Shown here piece by piece: positions 7,324-13,029 of a stretch of DNA of 21,060 bases; position 1 is the stretch's first letter, and each line of letters starts with the position of its first letter. The notes beneath the pieces were generated by a model. The model did not search any database. It saw nothing but the letters and a program-made list of their open reading frames with translations, and was not told the DNA's origin. The DNA is from CAZYZQ01 sp964652075 (GTDB lineage Bacteria > Bacillota > Clostridia > Oscillospirales > Oscillospiraceae): positions 1 through 21,060 of the forward strand of contig CAZYZQ010000033.1 of assembly GCA_964652075.1 (NCBI GenBank). The letters run 5' to 3'. Made by a program: the position numbers and the translations under genes.

Positions 7324-8244
7324 ATGGAGTATGTTCTGACAACGGACAAGCTCTGTAAGCGCTACCGGCATTTCACGGCGCTGCAGGGGCTGTCGATGCA
7401 TGTGCCGAAGGGGGCTGTCTACGGCTTTGTCGGCCGCAACGGCGCGGGAAAGACGACGCTGATCCGGCAGATCTGCGGCCTGCAGTCGCCCACCGCCGGG
7501 AGCTACACGCTCTACGGCGTGCGCAATTCAGAGCCGGGCATCCGGCGGATGCGCCGCCGTCTGGGCGCGGTGGTGGAGACACCGTCGATCTATCTCGGCA
7601 TGAGTGCGGCGGAGAATCTGCGCCAGCAGTGCCGGATTCTGGGATTGCCGGACGAGAAGTCCATCCCGGAGCTTCTGGAGCTGGTCGGATTGGAGAACAC
7701 GGGCAAGAAGAAAGCCCGGCATTTCTCACTCGGCATGCGCCAGCGCCTCGGCATCGCGGTTGCGCTGTGCGGCGGGCCGGACTTTCTGTTGCTCGACGAG
7801 CCGAACAACGGGCTTGACCCGCAGGGCATCATTGAAATCCGCGAGCTGCTTTTGCGTCTGAACCGGGAGCAGGGGATTACGCTGCTGATTTCCAGCCACA
7901 TTCTCGATGAATTGCACCGCGTGGCAACGCACTACGGCTTTCTCGACCACGGTGCGATGGTGCGCGAGATGAGCGCGGCGGAGCTGGAAGCGGCCTGCCG
8001 CAAGTGCAGCCGCGCGACGGTCACCGACTGCCGTGCGCTGTGCCGCGTCCTCGACCGGATGGGCGTGGAGTTTCAGGTCGTCTCCGACACGGAGGCGGAT
8101 CTATATGGCAATTTTGAGCTGACGGCGCTGGTGCAGGCGCTCGGGCGCGAGGGCTGCCGCCTTGTTTCGCTGCGCGAGCGGGACGAGACGTTGGAGAGCT
8201 ACTACATGAACCTCCTCGGGAACGGAGGTGCGCACGATGCGTAA
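7324..8244 (+). CDS. ABC transporter ATPase, bacteriocin/lantibiotic-immunity (BcrA/LanF) type
   Basis: A 306-residue ATPase: Walker A GRNGAGKT (37-44), signature FSLGM (134-138), Walker B LLLDEP (155-160) and a C-terminal regulatory tail of about 85 residues, as in BcrA/LanF proteins. Where most ABC ATPases have the Q-loop glutamine, this one reads VVETPSIYLG with a glutamate (E85); an E-loop at this place is a known mark of LanF immunity ATPases. The start is ATG 7324, 10 nt after AAGGAGG; an ATG at 7315 is only 2 nt from that site and is rejected. It overlaps the permease gene by 8 nt. The partner permease is truncated, so the transporter is probably not functional as assembled. Confidence 0.9.
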   Translation: MEYVLTTDKLCKRYRHFTALQGLSMHVPKGAVYGFVGRNGAGKTTLIRQICGLQSPTAGSYTLYGVRNSEPGIRRMRRRLGAVVETPSIYLGMSAAENLRQQCRILGLPDEKSIPELLELVGLENTGKKKARHFSLGMRQRLGIAVALCGGPDFLLLDEPNNGLDPQGIIEIRELLLRLNREQGITLLISSHILDELHRVATHYGFLDHGAMVREMSAAELEAACRKCSRATVTDCRALCRVLDRMGVEFQVVSDTEADLYGNFELTALVQALGREGCRLVSLRERDETLESYYMNLLGNGGAHDA

Positions 8245-8581
8245 TCTTCTTTGCAGCCACTTTTGCCGCCTTAGTCGCAATCTGGTGTTCTACATCTGCC
8301 TGCTGCTGTGCGCGGCACAGTGTTTGGATGAGGTTCTGGGGGCCTGCATCGGCGCCGCGCGCTATGCGGATGCGATCTACCATTTGGAGCAGTACACGTT
8401 TGGAAATCTGCCGCTTTTCTCCGTTGCCATCGCGGTGTTCGCCTCGCTCTTTTTCGGCACGGAGTATGCCGACGGTACGATCCGCAACAAGCTCATCTGC
8501 GGGCATTCGCGCGGTGCGGTGTATTTTTCGAGCTACCTGACGCTGCTCGCCGGCGCGCTGGCAATCTACGCATTCGCCTGA
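8237..8581 (+). pseudogene. Truncated ABC-2 type permease (N-terminal part only)
   Basis: A 114-codon reading frame starting at ATG 8237, 6 nt after GGAGGTG and overlapping the ATPase stop. It opens like an immunity-type permease: a first membrane helix (LVFYICLLLCAAQ), an external stretch, a second helix (LPLFSVAIAVFASLFF), and then the family motif FGTEYADGTIRNKLICGHSR (about residues 75-94) before a third helix begins. It then stops at TGA 8579. Family members run to about 230-250 residues, so the C-terminal half is missing. Just at the break a histidine kinase C-terminus starts in another frame. The join appears to lie near 8550-8565. Confidence 0.85.
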
Positions 8582-8799
8582 CGCCGGACGGCACGTTCCA
8601 GTTCCGGAACGACGCGCCGCAGCTTTCGCAGGTGCAGGTGGAGCGGCTGTTCGACCGCTATTTTACTGTGGAGAGCGGGCAGGCGTCCACCGGCCTTGGC
8701 CTGTCGATTGCCAAGCGCCTGACGGAGCGCATGGGCGGGCACATCGGCGCGTCGCTGGATGCGGGCGTTCTGACGGTGACATTGGAATTCCCGGAATAA
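8560..8799 (+). pseudogene. Histidine kinase C-terminal fragment (HATPase domain end)
   Basis: An open stretch without its own start codon, in a different frame from the permease fragment. It encodes GNLRIRLTPDGTFQF, then LFDRYFTV (F-box), STGLGLSIAKRL (G2 ATP-lid motif) and a terminal LTVTLEFPE before TAA 8797. These are the last ~75-80 residues of a HisKA/HATPase kinase; the membrane sensor, the His-bearing helix, the N-box and the G1 box are absent. Together with the permease fragment this shows that at least about 1 kb (rest of permease and kinase N-terminus, perhaps a second permease) is missing, by deletion or by assembly collapse. Confidence 0.85.
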
Positions 8800-8840
8800 C
8801 ATGGCTTCGGTTTTTCTTTAAAACGGATTCTGAAAAATTT

Positions 8841-8912
8841 TCCTCCAAACCACTTGTAAAAATAAAACGGGTGTAATATCATTTAACTATAAAACCTGAA
8901 AAGTTTGGAGGA
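8841..8912 (+). promoter_or_regulatory. Long-range inverted repeat that could mask the WG-repeat gene ribosome-binding site
   Basis: TCCTCCAAAC (8841-8850) is the exact reverse complement of GTTTGGAGGA (8903-8912), which includes the ribosome-binding site of the gene at 8920. The left arm lies upstream of the likely promoter, so only transcripts entering from upstream would carry both arms. The function is a hypothesis. Confidence 0.4.
8854..8882 (+). promoter_or_regulatory. Likely promoter of the WG-repeat protein gene
   Basis: TTGTAA (8854-8859), a 17-bp spacer, TATCAT (8877-8882), in a markedly AT-rich stretch. The predicted start is near 8889, about 30 nt ahead of the ATG. Confidence 0.6.
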
Positions 8913-8919
8913 GCTGCAT

Positions 8920-9912
8920 ATGAAAAAACGGATTCTGACCTTGACTCTGGCGCTGCTGCTCTGTCTGGGGCTTGCCGCCCCGGCGCTGGCGGCGGGGAAA
9001 ACGGTGACCGAAGCGGTGCCGTGCAGGTATGACGCTGTAAATTACTTTTCTGAAGGCTTGGCGGCGGTGGAGCTTGACGGCAAATGGGGCTACATCGATA
9101 AAACCGGCAGGGAAGTTGTGCCCTGCAAGTATGATGAGATAGAAAACTTTTCCGAGGGTTTGGCACTGGCGGTATTCAACACCGGCGAAACGGACGACTT
9201 GGGCACCCCGATTGCCAAATGCGGTTTCATTGACAAGAGCGACAAAGAGGTCGTGCCCTGCAAGTATGGCGCTGCGTGGAGATTCTCTGAGGGACTGGCA
9301 CCGGTAAAGCTGGATGGTAAGTATGGCTTTATCGACAAGACCGGCAAAGAGGTTGTCCCTTGCAAATATGACGATGTTCTCGAATTTTCGGAGGGCATGG
9401 CTCCGGTTCTTCTGAACGGGAAATGGGGCTTTCTTTCGCTTACGGAAGCTGCTTCACCCGCCAACACGGCGTTTGAAAGCACGCAGCGTGTCAGCGTGGA
9501 CGGGAAGCCGGTCGAGTTCCAGATGTACGCCCTGAAAGGTGCAAACGGCGGCGTGACCAACTATGTACGGCTCCGGGATGTGGCGTTTGCGCTGAACGGC
9601 ACGGCGGCACAGTTTAATGTGGACTGGAATGCCGGGCAGGGCATCGTCATCACCACAAAATCGCCGTACACCACCGCAACCGGCACGGAGATGAACGCGC
9701 CGTTCAGCGGCGATCAGGAGTATGAACAGACAAACGGAAGCGTCCTGATTGACGGCAAGCCGGTGGAGCTTGCGGCGTTCACGCTGCAGGGCGGGCGGCA
9801 CACCTACTTCAAGCTCCGCGATCTGGGCAAGGCGCTCGGCTTCAACGTGGGCTGGAGCGCGGAGCAGGGCGTCTTCATTGAGACCGACAAGCCCTACACC
9901 GATGCGGATTGA
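8920..9912 (+). CDS. Secreted WG-repeat protein with duplicated copper-amine-oxidase-N-like C-terminal modules
   Basis: A 330-residue exported protein. Residues 1-25 are a classic signal peptide (MKKR, hydrophobic core, then APALAA). Residues 30-173 hold four WG-type repeats with the recurring pattern VPC[KR]YD...FSEGLA.V.LDGK[WY]G[YF]IDKTG; the second is lengthened by an insert at about 87-99. The C-terminal part contains two copies of one module (about 186-250 and 272-326), each with DGKPVE, then a YxxLRD motif and a ...W..GQGV.I..  ending, like the extracellular stalk domains annotated as copper amine oxidase N-terminal-like in clostridia. ATG 8920 follows GGAGGAG by 6 nt. The role is unknown; such proteins probably sit at the cell surface. 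No anchor motif is visible. Confidence 0.88.
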   Translation: MKKRILTLTLALLLCLGLAAPALAAGKTVTEAVPCRYDAVNYFSEGLAAVELDGKWGYIDKTGREVVPCKYDEIENFSEGLALAVFNTGETDDLGTPIAKCGFIDKSDKEVVPCKYGAAWRFSEGLAPVKLDGKYGFIDKTGKEVVPCKYDDVLEFSEGMAPVLLNGKWGFLSLTEAASPANTAFESTQRVSVDGKPVEFQMYALKGANGGVTNYVRLRDVAFALNGTAAQFNVDWNAGQGIVITTKSPYTTATGTEMNAPFSGDQEYEQTNGSVLIDGKPVELAAFTLQGGRHTYFKLRDLGKALGFNVGWSAEQGVFIETDKPYTDAD

Positions 9913-9914
9913 AA

Positions 9915-9963
9915 AAAGACAACCCCCCGGGCCTGTTCTGCGGAACAGGCCCGGGGGGTTTAA
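9915..9963. terminator. Bidirectional intrinsic terminator between the WG-repeat gene and rodA
   Basis: A perfect 18-bp stem (9921-9938 with 9943-9960) and a TGCG loop. The minus-strand exit carries a run of six T three bases past the stem; the plus-strand exit has only a short T run. It serves convergent genes, most strongly rodA. Confidence 0.92.
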
Positions 9964-9966
9964 AAG

Positions 9967-11121
9967 CTACAGCTTTTCGTAGTTTGGCCGGATATAGCGC
10001 GCCTGCGTGTCGGGCGCGGGTCGCATATGGATACCGGAGACGATGCCCACGGCGGCGTACATGGTGACGATGGAGCTGCCGCCGTAGCTGAAGAAGGGGA
10101 GCGTCAAGCCGATGACAGGCATCAGGCCGACATTCATGCCGACATTCACAATGATCTGGAAGGTCAGCATCCCCGCGATGCCGACGCAGATGAGCCGGTT
10201 CATATAGTTGCCGGATTTGAAGCCGACGTAGAGGATGCGCACGATGATGGCGGTCAGCAGGCCCAGCGCCAGAAGGCCGCCCAGAATGCCCAGCTCCTCG
10301 CCGATGGCGGAGAAGATGAAGTCGGTGTGCTGCTGCGGCAGGTGGCCGGACTGCGTGACCGAGCCGTGCCCCAGCCCCTGCCCGAGCAGGCCGCCGTTGG
10401 AAATGGCCTGCTTGGCCAGATTCGACTGCCAGAGCACGCCATGCCCGGTCGGATCGACAGACGGGTCGAACAGCGCCTGAATGCGGAGCTTCTGGTCGTC
10501 GCGCAGCTGCCCCCAGAGCAGCGGGACGGCCAGCGCAACCGCGCCCGCGCCTGCAATAAACCAGTAGTACGCCACGCCTCCCGCAAAGAGCAGGACGATC
10601 AGCAGGAACAGGTATGGCAGCGCCACACCGGTGTCCGACGAGACGGCGATGATCAGGAGGGCCAGAAACACGGCATAGCCTGTCAGCTCCGCAACCGTCA
10701 GCGGCGAGGAGATCTTCTCCTTTTTGACGCTCATCCGTTTGGCGATAATCAGGATGAACGCGATTTTACAGATCTCAGCGGGTTGGACGCTCATATGAAG
10801 AAAGCTGATGTAGATCCAGCTCCGGTTGCCGGTGTTGTCGGACGAGCCGAGCACACGCAGCGAGGCGATGAACACCACGCTCGCGATGAGCAGCAGCTTC
10901 CACTGCTCTGCAATGATATCGATATCGACGCCGGTGAAAAAGACGTACAGGCAAAGGCCCAGCACCGTCGCGATGAGCTGGACGGTCAGGTAGCTGCGCG
11001 CGTCGCTGCCGGTGACGCTGGAGATCACCACCATGCCGAACACCGTCGCACTCAGGCAGAGCAGCAGAAGCAGCAGGTCTGCCTTATAGAAAAAATCGCG
11101 GAGAAAGCGAAGAAAACGCAT
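9967..11121 (-). CDS. rodA: RodA-type SEDS peptidoglycan glycosyltransferase
   Basis: A 384-residue polytopic membrane protein of the RodA/FtsW/SpoVE family, which polymerises lipid II into glycan strands during wall growth. About ten hydrophobic segments are visible. Family motifs are present: GNRSWIYI (98-105), LLGQGLGHGSVTQSG (245-259), QQHTDFIFSAIGEELG (263-278; D267 fits the catalytic Asp position of SEDS enzymes) and GLMPVIGLTLPFFSYGGSS (332-350). GLGHGSVTQ and QQHTDFIF fit RodA better than FtsW, but SpoVE/FtsW cannot be ruled out from sequence alone, and no mreBCD or pbp2 neighbour is in view. ATG 11121 follows AAAGGGG by about 8 nt; further upstream in-frame starts would lie in or beyond the promoter. 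It stands alone between its promoter and a strong terminator. Confidence 0.9.
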   Translation of the reverse strand: MRFLRFLRDFFYKADLLLLLLCLSATVFGMVVISSVTGSDARSYLTVQLIATVLGLCLYVFFTGVDIDIIAEQWKLLLIASVVFIASLRVLGSSDNTGNRSWIYISFLHMSVQPAEICKIAFILIIAKRMSVKKEKISSPLTVAELTGYAVFLALLIIAVSSDTGVALPYLFLLIVLLFAGGVAYYWFIAGAGAVALAVPLLWGQLRDDQKLRIQALFDPSVDPTGHGVLWQSNLAKQAISNGGLLGQGLGHGSVTQSGHLPQQHTDFIFSAIGEELGILGGLLALGLLTAIIVRILYVGFKSGNYMNRLICVGIAGMLTFQIIVNVGMNVGLMPVIGLTLPFFSYGGSSIVTMYAAVGIVSGIHMRPAPDTQARYIRPNYEKL

Positions 11122-11149
11122 GATTGTGCCCCTTTCAAAAGCTATCCCC

Positions 11150-11178
11150 ATTGTAGCATGATTCCGACAAGATGTAAA
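11150..11178 (-). promoter_or_regulatory. rodA promoter
   Basis: Minus strand: TTTACA (11178-11173), a 17-bp spacer, TACAAT (11155-11150). Its -35 box directly abuts the -35 box of the divergent tsaE promoter (11179-11184). Confidence 0.85.
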
Positions 11179-11207
11179 TTGCAAATTGAGACGGTATGTG
11201 ATAGAAT
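11179..11207 (+). promoter_or_regulatory. tsaE-tsaB-upp promoter
   Basis: TTGCAA (11179-11184), a 17-bp spacer, TAGAAT (11202-11207), 24 bp before the tsaE start codon. The transcript leader would be very short. Confidence 0.78.
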
Positions 11208-11231
11208 AATCCCCAGAAATGAGGGATTGCG

Positions 11232-11669
11232 ATGAAATGGACGACCCACAGCGCGGAGCAGACCGAGGCGCTGGGCGCGCGCGTCGCACAAAGCCTGAAG
11301 CCCGGCGATGTGATTGCGTTCTACGGCGATCTCGGCGCGGGCAAGACGGCATTTACGCGCGGGCTTGCGCGCGGGCTGGGCGTGCAGGAGCCGGTTACCA
11401 GCCCGACGTTTACCATCGTCAATGAATATTTGACCGGGCGGCTGCCGCTGTTCCACTTCGATATGTACCGTCTCGGCTCGGCGGATGAGCTGTTTGACAT
11501 CGGCTGGGAGGACTATCTCGCACGCGGCGGCGTCTGCGCCGTGGAGTGGAGCGAGAATGTGGAGGAGGCGCTGGAAGGCGCAATTCGCATTACACTTACG
11601 CGCGTGGACGACACGACGAGAGAGATTACAATCGAGGGAGGCGAGCGGTTTGAAGATTCTGGCGTTTGA
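11232..11669 (+). CDS. tsaE: tRNA t6A synthesis ATPase TsaE
   Basis: A 145-residue P-loop ATPase needed, with TsaB, TsaC and TsaD, to place threonylcarbamoyl on A37 of ANN-decoding tRNAs. Walker A is GDLGAGKT (32-39), followed by [11 protein letters not shown] (about 56-66), the HFDMYRL segment (75-81) and AVEWSEN near 102-108, all typical of the family. Length is normal (about 140-155). ATG 11232 is preceded by GAGGG at a workable distance. Its end overlaps tsaB by 20 nt, so the two are surely co-transcribed and translationally coupled. Confidence 0.95.
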   Translation: MKWTTHSAEQTEALGARVAQSLKPGDVIAFYGDLGAGKTAFTRGLARGLGVQEPVTSPTFTIVNEYLTGRLPLFHFDMYRLGSADELFDIGWEDYLARGGVCAVEWSENVEEALEGAIRITLTRVDDTTREITIEGGERFEDSGV

Positions 11670-12354
11670 AACCTCGGCCAAGGCGGCGTCCGTTGCGCTG
11701 ATGGAGGACGGCGTGCTGCGCGGCGAATGCTACCAGAACGACGGGCAGACGCACAGCGTGACGCTTTTGATGATGGCGGAGCAGCTGCTGCAAAACTGCG
11801 GCCTGACGCCGCAGGAGATCGACGCGGTGGCCTGCGCAGCGGGGCCGGGCAGCTTCACGGGCGTGCGCATCGGCGTTGCAGCGGCGAAGGGCTTTGCATG
11901 GGGCGCGCAGAAGCGGCTGATCGGCGTCTCGACGCTCGAGGCGATGGCGCGCGGCGCGGCGACGGCGGACGGGATCTACGTCGCGTGCATGGACGCGCGG
12001 CGCGCGCAGGTGTACAACGCGCTGTTTGAACAGAAGGGCGGCGTGCTGACACGCCTGTGCGAGGACCGCGCCATCTCGCTGGAGGAGCTGGGCGCGCAGC
12101 TGCAAAATGTCGAAAAACCAAAAATAATAGTTGGAGACGGCGCGCTCTTGTGCTATAATATCCTGAAGGAAACCGTGCCGTCCATGTATCTGCTTCCGGA
12201 GCATCTGCGGCAGCAGCGGGCGAGCGGCGTTGCGCTGGCGGCATTCATGGCCAAAGAGGAGGTCCCCGCCGCACAGCTTGCGCCGTCCTATCTGCGCCTG
12301 TCGCAGGCCGAACGGGAGCGCATGGCGAGACAGCATACACGAGAGGAGAAATGA
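11650..12354 (+). CDS. tsaB: tRNA t6A synthesis protein TsaB
   Basis: A 234-residue ASKHA-fold protein, the partner of TsaD in t6A synthesis. The N-terminus (M/L)[16 protein letters not shown] and the [11 protein letters not shown] motif (about 65-75) identify it. The start is a TTG at 11650: it gives the family N-terminus exactly and has GGGAGG 8 nt upstream; no ATG is available at that place, and longer starts would run through the tsaE frame. It overlaps tsaE by 20 nt and ends one base before upp. tsaD and rimI, which often follow, are not here. A stretch near 12115-12160 uses AT-rich codons (including two consecutive ATA) and contains a likely promoter for upp. Confidence 0.94.
   Translation: MKILAFETSAKAASVALMEDGVLRGECYQNDGQTHSVTLLMMAEQLLQNCGLTPQEIDAVACAAGPGSFTGVRIGVAAAKGFAWGAQKRLIGVSTLEAMARGAATADGIYVACMDARRAQVYNALFEQKGGVLTRLCEDRAISLEELGAQLQNVEKPKIIVGDGALLCYNILKETVPSMYLLPEHLRQQRASGVALAAFMAKEEVPAAQLAPSYLRLSQAERERMARQHTREEK
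12131..12159 (+). promoter_or_regulatory. Likely internal promoter for upp inside tsaB
   Basis: TTGGAG (12131-12136), a 17-bp spacer, then TATAAT (12154-12159) with TG one base upstream, an extended -10. It lies in an AT-rich patch inside a GC-rich coding region, about 195 bp before the upp start. Confidence 0.55.
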
Positions 12355-12355
12355 T

Positions 12356-12985
12356 ATGGAAACCGTACACGTTCTGAACCATCCCCTGATCCAGCATAAG
12401 CTTTCCATTCTGCGCGACAAAAACACCGGCGTCAAGGAGTTCCGCGAGCTGATCGGTGAGATCGCGACGCTCATGTGCTACGAGGCCACGCGCGACCTGC
12501 CGACGGAGGAGGTCGAGATCGAGACGCCGGTGGCCATGGCGAAGTGCTGCGTGCTCTCCGGCAAGAAGCTGGCAATCGTGCCGATTTTGCGCGCCGGGCT
12601 CGGCATGGTGGACGGGATGCTCACCCTGATCCCGTCGGCCAAGGTCGGCCACATCGGCCTGTACCGCGACCCGGAGACGCATGAGCCGCACGAGTACTAC
12701 TGCAAGATGCCGCCGGATATCGCAGAGCGCGACGTGTTCATCATCGACCCGATGCTGGCTACTGGCGGCAGCGCCGTGGCGGCGATCCAGTTCATGAAGG
12801 ACTACGGCTGCAAGCGCATCACCATGATGAACATCATCGCCGCGCCCGAGGGCATTGCGGCGGTGCAGAAGGCGCACCCGGATGTACAGATGTATATTGC
12901 CGCGGAGGATGACCATCTGAACGAGCACGCCTACATCGTGCCCGGCCTCGGCGACGCGGGCGACCGGATTTTCGGTACTATTTAA
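12356..12985 (+). CDS. upp: Uracil phosphoribosyltransferase
   Basis: Pyrimidine salvage enzyme making UMP from uracil and PRPP in the cytoplasm. The 209 residues equal the normal Upp length. Visible motifs are [14 protein letters not shown] (9-22), [13 protein letters not shown] (77-89), the PRPP-binding loop [10 protein letters not shown] (131-140) and the C-terminal uracil-binding [15 protein letters not shown] 12356 lies one base after the tsaB stop, with GAGAGGAG as its binding site, so it is translated from the tsaEB message and possibly also from an internal promoter. A hairpin follows immediately. Confidence 0.96.
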   Translation: METVHVLNHPLIQHKLSILRDKNTGVKEFRELIGEIATLMCYEATRDLPTEEVEIETPVAMAKCCVLSGKKLAIVPILRAGLGMVDGMLTLIPSAKVGHIGLYRDPETHEPHEYYCKMPPDIAERDVFIIDPMLATGGSAVAAIQFMKDYGCKRITMMNIIAAPEGIAAVQKAHPDVQMYIAAEDDHLNEHAYIVPGLGDAGDRIFGTI

Positions 12986-12987
12986 TC

Positions 12988-13022
12988 AAAAAAACGGCTG
13001 CATTCCAACCGAAATGCAGCCG
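12988..13022 (-). terminator. Intrinsic terminator of the M56 gene, possibly also ending upp
   Basis: A perfect 10-bp stem CGGCTGCATT/AATGCAGCCG (12995-13004 with 13013-13022). Read on the minus strand it is followed by seven T (12994-12988), a strong terminator; the plus-strand exit has no T run, so it is weaker for upp. Confidence 0.88.
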
Positions 13023-13029
13023 CCTTGCG

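Noticed and set aside
8905..8919. Upstream TTG start (8905) for the WG-repeat protein
   Set aside because: It would include the ribosome-binding site in the coding region and add five residues before a normal signal peptide; ATG 8920 is better.
10027..11235. Long open frame (about 400 codons) on the plus strand opposite rodA
   Set aside because: It is antisense to a gene with clear SEDS motifs, has no family resemblance, is rich in Asp, Gln and Arg as expected of a GC-rich shadow frame, and ignores the promoter and terminator layout.
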